From Bdellovibrionales bacterium (GTDB lineage Bacteria > Bdellovibrionota > Bdellovibrionia > Bdellovibrionales > UBA1609): DNA of 30,728 nt. The translations under genes were made by a program, and so were the position numbers. The notes below the pieces were generated by a model. The model did not search any database. It saw only the letters and a list, made by a program, of their open reading frames with translations, and was not told where the DNA came from. Of this stretch, positions 18,970 through 27,817 are shown piece by piece. The stretch's first letter is position 1. Every line of letters begins with the position of its first letter. The stretch spans positions 1-30,728 of the forward strand of contig JADJVA010000007.1 in the NCBI GenBank assembly GCA_016716765.1, written 5' to 3'.

Positions 18970-19395
18970 CTATTTATCGCCTTTGTCAGCTTTATCGGCA
19001 GGAGTGGGCTGAACTTTCGAAGTATCAGTGGCCGGCTTTGCTGTATCCTTGCTTGTGGATTGATCAGCAGGTGTCGGCGTTGCAACAGCTGCCGGAAGTT
19101 CTGGATTGGAAGGAGCTGTTTGAGAAGCTGGTGGAGGGACGTATTTATCCATCAAACTTTTTTGGGGCTTGGAAGTCAGATAGGCCAAGCCCAGGCAAGT
19201 TACCGCAAACATAATGGCCGTAGAACGGGTCATTTTGGTTAGAAAGTCGGCTCCACCTGTTGATCCAAACAGGCTATTGGATCCACTTCCACCGCCAAAA
19301 ACCCCTGCGGCGCCACCCTTGGAGTCTTGAAGAAGAACAAAGATGATGAGTACCAAAGCAATAAATAAGTGAACGACGGTGATGAATGCTAACAT
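18970..19395 (-). CDS. secG: Protein-export membrane protein SecG
   Basis: SecG is the small accessory subunit of the SecYEG translocon. The 141-residue protein starts MLAFITVVHLFIALVLIIFV (first membrane helix). It has the family core LLQDSKGGAAGVFGGGSGSN followed by LFGSTGGADFLTKMTRSTAI and a second helix (IMFAVTCLGLAYL). The C-terminal tail of about 55 residues is Pro/Ala/Thr/Lys-rich low complexity, as in many SecG proteins. The frame is open 18 codons further upstream, but ATG 19395 is preferred because GGAGG lies 10 bases ahead and the first helix begins there. The ORF is intact. Confidence 0.9.
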   Translation of the reverse strand: MLAFITVVHLFIALVLIIFVLLQDSKGGAAGVFGGGSGSNSLFGSTGGADFLTKMTRSTAIMFAVTCLGLAYLTSKPQKSLMDKYVPPPASQTAPSNPELPAAVATPTPADQSTSKDTAKPATDTSKVQPTPADKADKGDK

Positions 19396-19565
19396 AAATG
19401 AGGCGCCTCCAAGGCCCCGGAGTATAGGGGAGGCCATTTTGATCGTCATCTAAATTTTATGAATTTTTATTGGATTGTTCCCGCATATTCTATGCCATCT
19501 ATCTATTAGTCTATTAGTTTATGTCAGAGGGGGTGGAGTCCAAGGCTCTTTTTCTTTTTGAAAAT

Positions 19566-20523
19566 TCAAACGGCAACAGATTCCAGATCTTCCTTTTTAT
19601 TGGAATTATAGGCACTTAGAACAAGGCTGAGGCTGTGTCCGATGATTTCTACAAATCGAATTTCGTTGTCAGAGAGTCTCTTTTTTTCGGCGGGCAACCG
19701 GAGCGAAAGGCTCCATAGATTTTATGGTTTTGATACAAGGGGCAGACGACGAGGGAACTAAAATTGACGGATTTAAGGCTTTCTCTGATGGCTTTGAGTT
19801 CTGAGCTCATATCAATGTTTTCGATCGCGAGGAGAGCACCGGTCTGCCAGACGTGGATAATTTCTGGATACTTGTTGAGATCCAACTTAATTCCGGTTGC
19901 ATCTCTGGAATCATGGGAAGCGATGACCTCGCCTTCCTTATGATTGTGAACCTTGATAATAGAGCAGCGAACCCCATCTAGTTTCATCGCAGCCATTCGG
20001 GTTAGGTTGAAGAGTTTATCGGCCAAGGGGTCGGCTGCATTGGCGGTTCTTAAGACCAGGTCTGTCAGATAGAGCAAAAGAGTTCCTTCTTCGACGGATT
20101 TATCTTTATTGGGATTGAGTTCCTGGATTGTTCGAGTTTTGCGCAGATGAAAAATCAACCGATGCAGGACATCTTCGTACAGAAAGGGTTTGATGATGTA
20201 ATCGCTGGCCCCCAGTTGGAGCGATTTCTCGACATTGCTTTTTATGTTGTGCCCCGACATAACGATGATCTGAGGGAGAGAAGATCTGCCGACTTTGGAT
20301 TCTCCCCTGATTTTTTCCAAAATTTCGTAGGCGTTTCCCTCTGGAAGCATGAGATCAATTAATACCATGCGAGGTTTCCAGGTATTGATCTCATTCAGGA
20401 CATCAGTTCCCTTTTCGACCTTGTGTACTTCGAAATTGCATTCCGCAAGGAAATCGCCAAGTCTTCGGCTCAATTGCCGATCATCATCGGCGATCAGAAT
20501 TTTGATTTTTTCGAAACAGCCAT
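19566..20523 (-). CDS. Response regulator: CheY-like receiver plus GAF-like domain
   Basis: The receiver domain holds ILIADDDRQLSRRLGDFLAE (acidic pocket), MVLIDLMLPEG (phospho-acceptor Asp), IIVMSGHN and DYIIKPF (conserved Lys). A GAF-like domain follows from about residue 150 (LADKLFNLTRMAAMKLDGV, SSLVVCPLYQNHKIYGAF), with no DNA-binding or enzymatic output domain. The start is ATG 20523, giving MAVSKK then, after one missing A in an A-run, IKILIADDD. The C-terminus is recovered after a break near 19690: LSDNEIRFVEIIGHSLSLVL, ending TGA at 19566-19568. About 318 residues. It likely relays a phosphorylation signal by protein contact. It lies head-to-head with tmk across 155 bases. Confidence 0.8.
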
Positions 20524-20678
20524 ATATATCGCCTATCGGTCATATTGAACTGGTGCGTAAGGGAGTGATAAATCAAATACACTATCAGTCGAATGTATCG
20601 CATAGCGGCAAGACCAAAAGAGCAGGATAATGTCTTTATTGTAAGTGACTTTTGAAGTTCGACCGGAGAGAAGGAAAT

Positions 20679-21326
20679 ATGGCGTTTGTAGTCTTTGAAG
20701 GCTTGGATGGAGCCGGGAAATCAACTCTAATTCGTGGTCTGGAGAGTCACCTGCAGACCTTGGGCCTGCCTTCGGTGGTGACTCGTGAGCCGGGAGGAAC
20801 ACCTCTGGGCGAGGAGATTCGGACACAGTTGTTGCGAATCGAGGGGGATACTCCGGTTCCTCGGGCGGAGCTTCTTCTGTATCAGGCTGCGCGGGCCCAA
20901 CATGTGGACCGGGTCATTCGTCCCCAGTTGGCTCAAGGGGTGTGGGTCCTGTGCGACCGTTTTACTGAAAGCACGATGGCCTTTCAGGTCGGGGGACGGA
21001 GCATGAACGAAGCCGCGGTGAAGTGGCTCAATCATTATGCGAGTGACGGGGTCTGTGCAGATCTGGTTGTCTTACTCGATATTCCAGTTGAAAACTCTCT
21101 CGAAAGGATATCCAGGCGCGAGCAAGAAAGTGGTCAAACGAAGGATCGGTTTGAAAGGGAAGCGCAGCTGTTTCACCAGAAGGTGAGGAACAATTATTTG
21201 GATCAATCTAAAGCGGAACCTAAAAGATGGTTGGTCCTCGATGGTCGTAGCGCGTCCGATATTTTGTTGGCTCAATTGATTCTAAACTTGGAGAAAAAGG
21301 GATGGCTCGACTTTTCAACCAATTAG
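20679..21326 (+). CDS. tmk: Thymidylate kinase
   Basis: It phosphorylates dTMP to dTDP for DNA synthesis. The Walker A motif FEGLDGAGKST is at residues 6-16, followed by VVTREPGGTPLGEEIR (the TREPGGT motif) and LCDRFTESTMAFQVGGR (the DR[YF]xxST motif), then LDIPVENSLERISRRE and the lid region. It is 215 residues, normal for Tmk, and the ORF is intact. ATG 20679 is chosen over the upstream in-frame start because GAAGGA lies at the right distance and the strand before the P-loop begins there. Its end overlaps holB by 25 bases. tmk-holB-tatD is a common bacterial grouping. Confidence 0.95.
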   Translation: MAFVVFEGLDGAGKSTLIRGLESHLQTLGLPSVVTREPGGTPLGEEIRTQLLRIEGDTPVPRAELLLYQAARAQHVDRVIRPQLAQGVWVLCDRFTESTMAFQVGGRSMNEAAVKWLNHYASDGVCADLVVLLDIPVENSLERISRREQESGQTKDRFEREAQLFHQKVRNNYLDQSKAEPKRWLVLDGRSASDILLAQLILNLEKKGWLDFSTN

Positions 21327-22270
21327 TGGGCCATCAAACAGCTCAAGATCGTTTGCTTTCCGCTGTTGAAATCGATCGACTTTCACCGACGCTGTTATTG
21401 GTGGGGCCAGCCGGTATCGGCAAGAAGTTGTTTGCAAGGTCAATGGCTCAGGCGCTTGTTTGCGAAGTTGATCGGCGGGGTTGTGGAGAGTGTCCTTCGT
21501 GCAGACGAATAGAAAAGGGAGAATCAGAGGCCTTGCTTCATATTTCTCCAAGCGGAACACAAATCAAGATTGAGCAATCGCATGAAATTCTTCGTTTCTT
21601 GAACTTGCGGGCCTGGGGTCGAGCTCGAGTTATTATTATTGAAGAGGCTCACCGCCTGAACGTGCAAGCAGCCAACGCTTTACTAAAAGCTCTCGAAGAG
21701 CCTCAGGAAGGCACCTATTTTGTACTGACAGCTGTGAGTGCCTACAGTGTTTTGTCCACCATTCGGTCACGGTCTCAGATTGTGCGAATGGCTCCTTTGT
21801 CGCGCGCAGACTTGGGACAGGTTCCTGGTATTGAGGATTGGATGAAGGCGTCCTGTATGGGTCGTCTCGATGTTCTTAACCAGCTCCGTGAACCAGAGGT
21901 CATCACACAGCGCCAGGCCACTCTTCAGTTGTGGTCGCAATTGGGAGAAAAGGCTCCCTTCGAAATGGCACGTGAGATGATGGAAATTGGAAAGGATCAA
22001 GAGGAGGGTCTTCGAAGCAGTCAGTGGGCTCGTCAATTGATTCGAGATGCCCTCTTTAAAAGGGAGGGATTGGTTCCTTTCATTCATTCAGATTCTCTGC
22101 CAGAGATTGACAAAATGTCACGACTGGATCCAAGGATTCTGCATTGGCTCCATGGTGAGTTATTGGAAATCGAAGAGGGCATTCAGAGAAATTGGGATCG
22201 TCATTTGACTTGGGATGCCTTTTTCGTTCGGGCCAATGAAGCCATGAATGCAACAAAAGAAAGTGAGTAA
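21302..22270 (+). CDS. holB: DNA polymerase III delta' subunit
   Basis: It is a clamp-loader AAA+ subunit. The order of elements is VGHQTAQDRLLSA, Walker A-like GPAGIGKK (residues 35-42), a zinc module with Cys 54, 61, 64 and 67 (CGECPSC), IIIEEAHRLNVQAANALLKA (Walker B and following helix), LEEPQEGTYFVL, and STIRSRSQIV, the position of the SRC arginine motif. The sensor and collar domains follow. The ORF is intact at 322 residues. It overlaps the tmk end, with an AGAAAAAGGG RBS inside tmk. The last codons overlap the tatD start. Confidence 0.92.
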   Translation: MARLFNQLVGHQTAQDRLLSAVEIDRLSPTLLLVGPAGIGKKLFARSMAQALVCEVDRRGCGECPSCRRIEKGESEALLHISPSGTQIKIEQSHEILRFLNLRAWGRARVIIIEEAHRLNVQAANALLKALEEPQEGTYFVLTAVSAYSVLSTIRSRSQIVRMAPLSRADLGQVPGIEDWMKASCMGRLDVLNQLREPEVITQRQATLQLWSQLGEKAPFEMAREMMEIGKDQEEGLRSSQWARQLIRDALFKREGLVPFIHSDSLPEIDKMSRLDPRILHWLHGELLEIEEGIQRNWDRHLTWDAFFVRANEAMNATKESE

Positions 22271-23064
22271 AACATTGGAAGTCACTGAACGCTGGATCGA
22301 TGTTCATAGCCATCTCATTTTTTAGAAATGAGCCCGCAGGGAAGCACTGGCCCATGGGCGCTCGGTCGGGGTAGAAAGGGTCATTACGATTGGGACCACA
22401 CCCGAGGACCACGAGGTCGTCCTGGCTTTGGCAAATACTTTGGGTCCCGAGGTTTACTGCACCTTAGGAGTTCATCCCCACGAGGCCATTCTATACAATG
22501 AGGAAGTTGGACAGAATATGCGATCTCACCTCCAGCAGGACAAGGTTTTGGCTGTCGGCGAGATAGGTCTTGATTAGCATTATGAACATGCCCCACGTGA
22601 GATTCAGCGCGAGGCCTTTCGATCCCAGTTGCAGATCGCTCTCGAGACAAACATGCAGGTGGAGATCCATACTCGCGATGCCGAAGAGGACACAATCGAG
22701 ATCCTAAAGGAGTTCAGGGCGAAAATTCGCGGACTTGTTCATTGTTTTACGGGAAGTCTATGGTTGGCTGAAGAAAGCCTTCGTCTCGGTTTGGATATTA
22801 GTTTTAGTGGGGTCGTCACCTTTAAGAGCGCAGGGGCATTGCGCGAAGTTTGTCAGATGGTTCCTCTTGATCGCTTGCACGTCGAGACAGATTGTCCTTA
22901 TTTGGCGCCAGTTCCCGAAACGTGGAAAGAAAAACGAACCTGCCTTTGTTGTCCACACGGCTCGAGTGGTTGCCGAACTCAAAGGCATTTCGATGGCAAA
23001 GCTGTCTGAGCAGACCTGTCGCAATGCTTTGCGATTATTTCCCAAACTCATATGGGAATCCTAG
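22263..23064 (+). CDS. tatD: TatD-family metal-dependent hydrolase, frameshifted and with an in-frame TAG
   Basis: TatD is a metal-dependent deoxyribonuclease-fold hydrolase. The motifs are all present: WIDVHSHL (first metal His pair), VERVITIGTTPEDHEVVLAL, GEIGLD-stop-HYEH (metal Glu), VEIHTRDAEEDTIEILKEF, GLVHCFTGS and VETDCPYLAPVP (metal Asp). The start is probably GTG 22263, overlapping holB. Breaks lie in a T-run near 22321, in the next 50 bases, and near 22920. TAG at 22575-22577 stands where relatives have Tyr (GLDYHY), one base away from TAC/TAT. About 265 residues would be normal. All interruptions look like base-level errors in a conserved protein. Confidence 0.82.
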
Positions 23065-23114
23065 ACAAGGTTGGGAGCTCTCAACCGAGTTGGGAGTCCT
23101 CAACTGAGTTGGGA
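23050..23114 (+). repeat. 19-bp tandem repeat with hairpin-forming units
   Basis: Units begin at 23069, 23088 and 23107 (partial), with an exact 19-base period and a core GTTGGGAG-TC-TCAAC. A weaker copy (about 12 of 19 bases) begins at 23050 in the end of tatD. Each full unit is nearly self-complementary: 23069-23086 pairs GGTTG with CAACC around GAGCTC, and 23088-23105 pairs AGTTG with CAACT. This could act as a terminator, attenuator or protein-binding array between tatD and gap; there is no T-tract directly after it. Confidence 0.8.
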
Positions 23115-23244
23115 TTTGCCTGACATTTTCTGAATCGCCACGCTTGCACACCGCGTTTTTTGTGTAGCACTTGGATTTTTGGTTGGCTTGTAATAGAAGA
23201 CGACAATCTCTAGGGCATGAGTCGTATTAAACAAAGGAGTTCCT

Positions 23245-24249
23245 GTGAGTCGATTGCGCGTGGGTATCAACGGTTTCGGACGGATTGGACGGATTCTTTT
23301 TCGAGCTGGCTTCGACCGGTTCGATATAGTGGGAATCAATAATCTAGGAGACGCAAAACAAGCGGCACATTTGCTTAAGTATGACAGCACTCATGGTCGT
23401 TACGGTCATTCTGTGGAAGCAGGAGAAAACGACATCAAAGTGAGAGGCAAGAAAATTCCTCTTTGTGCGGAGAAAGACCCGGCAAAAATTCCTTGGAAAG
23501 ACTGAGGAGTGGATTTGGTCCTTGAATGTACCGGTGCGTTCAAGAAAAAGGAAGATTTCCTTAAGCATATCGATGCCGGAGCAAAACGGGTTATGGTTTC
23601 AGCTCCGGCTGACGGGGTTGACTTAACAATTGTTTATGGAATTAACCATGAGTCTTACGATCCCAAAAAGCACAGAGTGTTGAGCAATGCTTCGTGTACA
23701 ACGAATTGCTTGGCACCACTAGCAAAGACCTTGAATGACAATTTTGGGATTGAACGTAACTTTATGACGACGATTCACTCCTATACCAACGATCAAATGG
23801 TCTTAGATGCTTTTCATAAAGATTTAAGACGAGCCCGTTCAGCCGCGGTATCGATGATTCCTAAGACGACGTGTGCGGCCAAAGCGGTCGGCGAGGTTCT
23901 CCCTGAACTTAAGGGTAAGATTGATGGGTTGGCCATTCGGGTTCCGACTCCCGACGGAAGTTTGGTTGATTTCGTTTTTGAAACGAGAAAAGAGCTGAGC
24001 GTGGATCTCATTAACTCGGCCTTAAAAGCTTCAGCCAACGGACCACTCAAGGGAATTCTTCGTTGTGAAGAGGATGAGTTAGTGAGTTGTGATTTCATAG
24101 GAGACTCGGCGAGTTCGATCGTGGATCTCCCCAGCACGATGGTGATGGGCAAAAATTTTGCCAAGGTATTTTCATGGTACGACAATGAAATGGGTTTTTC
24201 TCATCGGATGGTGGATATGGCGCTGTATATGGCCGAGCGGGGACTTTGA
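23245..24249 (+). CDS. gap: Glyceraldehyde-3-phosphate dehydrogenase, one in-frame TGA
   Basis: It oxidises glyceraldehyde-3-phosphate to 1,3-bisphosphoglycerate. It shows the NAD-binding start RLRVGINGFGRIGRILFRAG, the active site SNASCTTNC (Cys about 151), HSYTNDQMVLDAFHKDLRRA and the C-terminal WYDNEMGFSHRMVDMALYM. It starts at GTG 23245 with AAAGGAG five bases ahead. A TGA at 23503-23505 (after IPWKD) interrupts the frame, but the same frame continues GVDLVLECTGAFKKKEDFLK as in all relatives, where this position is variable and often Leu, Met or Trp. The gene's own true stop is also TGA, so recoding is unlikely; base error is the simple reading. Full length is 334 residues. It heads gap-pgk-tpiA. 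Confidence 0.93.
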
Positions 24250-24289
24250 TCGCGACCGCGTGAGAAAATATTTTTATGAGGAGAGTAGC

Positions 24290-25494
24290 ATGTCGTCCAA
24301 GACCTTAAAGGGTATTCGGTCAATCGAGGAATTAGAGCTCAAAGGAAAAGCCGTTTTTTTGAGAGTTGATTTTAACGTTCCCATGGAAAACGGAAAGATA
24401 ACGGATGACAACCGCATTCAGGCGGCGCTTCCAACGATTCGGTACGCTCTCGACAAGGGAGCTCGGTTGATCCTGGCCTCTCATCTTGGGCGACCTAAGA
24501 GTCCGACGGACAAGAAGTATTCGATGGAGCCAGTGGGTGTTCACTTGAGTGATCTGCTCGGGCTGGATGTGGTGCTCATTGACGACACTCGAAGCGATGC
24601 TCCAAAAGCAATTTTGAAGGGATGGAAGGACGGCCAAGTGCTTCTTCTTGAAAATCTGCGTTTTGACCCAGACGAAGAAAAGAATGGCAGGGATCTTGCG
24701 CTCGCGATAGCAAGTTATACGGATGTTTATATCAATGATGCCTTTGGATCCAGTCATCGAGCTCCACACTAGTATCGTGGCACTGGCCAGGGAGGTTAAG
24801 GTAAGAGGCATTGGATTCTTGATGAAAAAGGAGATCGAATATCTCGATAAGGTTCTTTTTAATCATGAAGCTCCATTTGTTACAGTTCTTGGTGGAGCTA
24901 AAGTCAGTGATAAAATTGGTGTGATTGAAAATCTGATTGATCGGGTGGATACTTTCGTTGTGGGTGGAGCGATGGCCTACACTTTTCTTGCAGCCCTGGG
25001 AGTGGCGGTTGGGACTTCTCTTGTCGAGAAGGACAAATTGAAATTTGCAGCTGAATTGCTCGAAAGAATAAAAGCGCGCAACAAGAGATTGTTGTTACCT
25101 GTTGATCATGTGATTGTTCCGGCCTTTGATAAAGTGGACGAGGCCAAGATCACTCCAACAGTCGTTATTCCCGATGGCTGGATGGGAGTCGATATTGGAC
25201 CCAAAAACCAAGTTATTTACGGCGCAGAATTAAAGCGAGCAAAGACGATTTTTTGGAATGGCCCAATGGGCGTGTGTGAAAAAGCTCCCCGGGCGAAGGG
25301 AACTTTTGCCGTGGCCCAAGTGATGGCTGACAATTCTGATGCGGTGACGATTGTGGGAGGGGGGAGACTCCGCTGCAGCGGCAAAGGCTTCGGTTTTGGC
25401 CGATAAAATGAGTCATATTTCGACAGGTGGAGGAGCCAGCCTCGAGTATCTCCAGGGAGATAAGCTTCCTGGGATCGAAGCCGTGAGGGCCTAA
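24290..25494 (+). CDS. pgk: Phosphoglycerate kinase, two frameshifts
   Basis: It makes ATP from 1,3-bisphosphoglycerate. The N-domain shows VFLRVDFNVPMENGKITDDN, LASHLGRPKSP, LLENLRFDPDEEKNG and VYINDAFGSSHRA. The C-domain shows FVTVLGGAKVSDKIGVIENL, VVGGAMAYTFLAALG, WNGPMGVCEKAPRAKGTFAV and the ATP-site stretch VTIVGGG, then DSAAAA and HISTGGGASLEYLQGDKLPG. Breaks lie near 24765 (HRAPH instead of HRAHTS) and near 25365 in a run of six Gs that should be five. Start ATG 24290 follows a GAGGAGAG RBS, 40 bases after gap. About 400 residues, normal length. Confidence 0.93.
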
Positions 25495-25507
25495 TTTTTT
25501 CGTTCCC

Positions 25508-25543
25508 TATCCATATCCTTACCCATATACTTACCCATATCCA
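25508..25543 (+). repeat. 12-bp tandem repeat, three units
   Basis: Three head-to-tail 12-mers, TATCCATATCCT, TACCCATATACT and TACCCATATCCA, fill the pgk-tpiA gap just ahead of the tpiA ribosome-binding region (AAAAGGGGG). Each contains CCATAT. The period is exact with one to three differences between units. It could be a slippage-prone spacer or a weak protein-binding array. Confidence 0.8.
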
Positions 25544-25562
25544 TGAAAAGGGGGTCACAGCA

Positions 25563-26361
25563 ATGGCCAAGAGAATAATCTGTGCAGGCAATTGGAAGAT
25601 GTATAAATCTCCGTCTGAGGCTGAGACCTTTCTTCGCGATTTTCGAAGATATGTAGATGTTGAGTTTCATCCAGACTTTCTTATTTTCTTGCCAGCAATA
25701 GATCTATTGGTGGCTCGGGAAATCCTTGCTGACACGGCGGTGGGATGGGGTGCCCAGAATTGCTATTTTGAGTCGCAAGGAGCTTTTACCGGCGAGAATT
25801 CACCACTTGTTTTGAGAGAAATTGGAGCCTCCCATTGTTTGGTGGGACACAGCGAGAGAGGCGCAGTCTTTTGGCGAAACCAATGAGCAATGTGCCAAGA
25901 AAGTGTCCGCCGTGCAAAGACAAGGATTGATTCCACTCCTGTGTGTCGGTGAATCTCTTTCTCAGCGTGAGGCGAATGAGACAAATCGAGTTATTGTTGA
26001 ACAACTGGAGCAAGGACTTCATGACGTAGACTGGGAAAAACCGGTTTGGCTGGCTTATGAACCTGTCTGGGCGATTGGAACCGGAAAGGTCGCAAGCCCT
26101 GAGCAGGCTGGCGAAGCTCATTCGGTTTTGAGGAAAGCGCTCAATGCGATGGTGGGCGAGAGACACGCTCGAACAATCCCTATTCTTTATGGTGGGAGCG
26201 TCAAACCGGATAATTCGCAGACAATTGGTGTTCAACAAGATGTCGACGGGTTTTTGGTCGGCGGAGCAAGTCTTGTGCTGGAAAGTTTTGTTGAAATTTA
26301 CCCCAATGCCCGTTCGATTCAGTCGAAAATTAAAATCCCCAGAGATCAAGTCCTGCCATAA
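25563..26361 (+). CDS. tpiA: Triosephosphate isomerase, one frameshift region
   Basis: It interconverts dihydroxyacetone phosphate and glyceraldehyde-3-phosphate. Catalytic Lys is at residue 12 (CAGNWKM), catalytic His and the conserved Ser lie in CLVGHSER, and catalytic Glu is in WLAYEPVWAIGTGKVASPEQ (loop 6). The phosphate-binding end is ILYGGSVKPDNSQ and DVDGFLVGGASL. The frame breaks at about 25858-25865, just after HSER, where relatives read HSERRQ-FGET. Start ATG 25563 has an AAAAGGGGG element ahead. About 265 residues, slightly long for the family because of a C-terminal tail of about 15 residues (SIQSKIKIPRDQVLP). Its end overlaps the convergent gene. Confidence 0.93.
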
Positions 26362-27184
26362 GAACCTGGTATTCAGACGAAAGCACTTTGGCAGTAAAAA
26401 CAAGTTCCGTAAATGAGCGACGAGGACGATGGAGTTCAGTCGCTTGAGTGCCTCCAAGATAAAAGGAAAGTCGGCCGCCAAAACTTGCCTTGAAGTCAGG
26501 CGAGGTCACTTTTCATACCCAACCAGAGGGCCAAGTCGAAACCAAGGCCCCAGACACCACAAAAATCGGAGTTCTGGTGCGATCGTCACCACATATTCAT
26601 CATTTCTTCCTCCCACCCAACCGATGACGAGTCCTGTCTCAATCAGCATTCGATCGACGAGTACGGCCGGCCAGCGTGCGGTCATATCAAGTGCGGTAAA
26701 GTGGCTGATGTCAGAGTTTCCGCTCACGCCATAGTAGTGTCCGTAGATCTGAAAGTGACTCGCACCATAATCAATGGAGGAGCCCAAGCTCCCATCTGAG
26801 AGATAGCGTTTCCAAAGGCCTGTTTTCCAGTTTCGCTGATAACGGCCTTCCTCTTCAATTTGGCGATTTTCAAAAAATGTTTGATAACTGCCATTTGAGC
26901 CGCCCGTTCCGCCAATGATTTTCTTCCTTTAAATGTCCATTTGAAAAATAGGAACGCCACCGGCCGTCTTTTTTATTAAGCAAATAAGAACCTTCGGTGG
27001 CGGTCTTCCCATCGGCGAAGTAGCTAGAATGTAAGAACCAGCCGCTCTCCCTTGTTCGATTGGCACCACTTCTCCCGCTCATTTTTTCCAAGACGTTTTC
27101 CTTTAAGGTCAAATCTGGTGACGTTGATCATCCCAAGCTTTCCTGAGCTGGAAGCAAAATGAGAAAAAAAACTAAAACTAGCAT
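26330..27184 (-). CDS. Secreted MORN/YwqK-repeat protein with barrel-like C-terminus, frame-interrupted
   Basis: ATG 27184 begins MLVLVFFLILLPAQESLG, a signal peptide; the next codon is TGA, bypassed by a frame change. The middle region holds MORN/YwqK-type repeats (SYFADGKTATEGSYL, KKDGRWRSYFSNGHLKEENH, then GRLKWQL broken near 26890). After a break near 26785 comes SIDYGASHFQIYGHYYGV, EYVVTIAPELRFLWCLGPWF and GPLVGYEK. After a last break near 26508 the frame gives ASFGGRLSFYLGG and LMAGLDLWGF, ending TAA at 26330-26332. The C-terminal half alternates polar and hydrophobic residues and ends in Phe, as outer-membrane beta-barrel proteins do. The function is unknown; the barrel reading is inference. 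Confidence 0.6.
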
Positions 27185-27589
27185 GAAAAAAGGATTGTGA
27201 AACATTCGTACAATGATGCCTTCTGGCCTATAATGGATCAAGCCCCATCCGTATGTGAATCCTTCACTTTGTGGGACAATATGACAAGGATGGCAAAGCC
27301 TCTGACATTCTTAGGATTGTTTGATGATGCGTCAAGTTGTTTTACATGTTTCATTAATGAAATCAAATATTTAAATAATTTTGTCTTGCGAGAGATAGGG
27401 ACCTTTTGTTAGCCTTTTGGTGTCATCTGTGTGAAAGAAAAAGTGACACTGAGGAGTTTACCTCTGGGGAACCTCGGCCCTCATCAGAGAGAAATCGGTG
27501 GATTGGGCCTTGCCGATGGATGGTCTCGAGAAGAAAACCGTGGGCTCAGTATTAACTGAACGAGAAGTTCCTCGAAGGAGCCAAAGTTA
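27185..27589. other. Divergent intergenic region with AT-rich palindrome
   Basis: No convincing gene is seen between the MORN gene (-) and the small Cys-rich gene (+). A perfect 14-base palindrome, TTTCATTAATGAAA, lies at 27349-27362 in AT-rich DNA, just after TTTACA (27341-27346) and before further AT-rich sequence, so it could be an operator over a promoter. A second inverted pair, GTGTCA 27420-27425 and TGACAC 27444-27449, flanks an 18-base A-rich spacer. The open 71-codon + frame at 27197-27412 has no RBS and no family resemblance. Confidence 0.5.
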
Positions 27590-27817
27590 ATGCAAAAGCC
27601 AACTCATTTTCGTCGCTGTCATGTCTGCGGAAACCTCAATCAAATGCAAGAGAGAAGGGTGGAATGCTGTTCTCATTGTGGAAAGCATCTCTGTCAGTTC
27701 TTTTATTTCGATGATCGTCTTGTCGTGACTCCTCAGGACTGTGGGCTGAGACCCGAACAGCTGGCCGGTGAGTGCTTGCCCATACAGGGTCTGACGGTCT
27801 ACTGGGAAGGGGTTTGA
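27590..27817 (+). CDS. Small Cys-rich (zinc-ribbon-like) protein of unknown function
   Basis: A 75-residue intact ORF has two Cys pairs: CHVCGNLN at residues 10-13 and CCSHCGKHLC near residues 26-35. This is a pattern expected of a structural zinc site, followed by FFYFDDRLVVTPQDC and a short C-terminal strand-rich tail. A clear GAAGGAG RBS lies nine bases before ATG 27590, which supports real translation. It has no signal peptide, so it is probably cytosolic. I do not recognise the family. The last 19 bases overlap the end of the convergent gene. Such small ribbons often mediate protein or nucleic-acid contact; that is inference. Confidence 0.7.
   Translation: MQKPTHFRRCHVCGNLNQMQERRVECCSHCGKHLCQFFYFDDRLVVTPQDCGLRPEQLAGECLPIQGLTVYWEGV

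Noticed and set aside
23503..23505. Alternative genetic code with TGA as a sense codon
   Set aside because: Several genes here, including gap, moeA, moaE and the PLP decarboxylase, end in TGA at conserved C-termini, and the in-frame TGAs align with different residues.
25786..26481. A long open - strand frame opposite tpiA
   Set aside because: It is antisense to conserved tpiA coding sequence, has no family resemblance, and its composition is that of a shadow frame.
27197..27412. A 71-codon + strand ORF in the divergent gap
   Set aside because: It has no RBS, no recognisable motif and low-complexity AT-rich content; it more likely covers promoter DNA.
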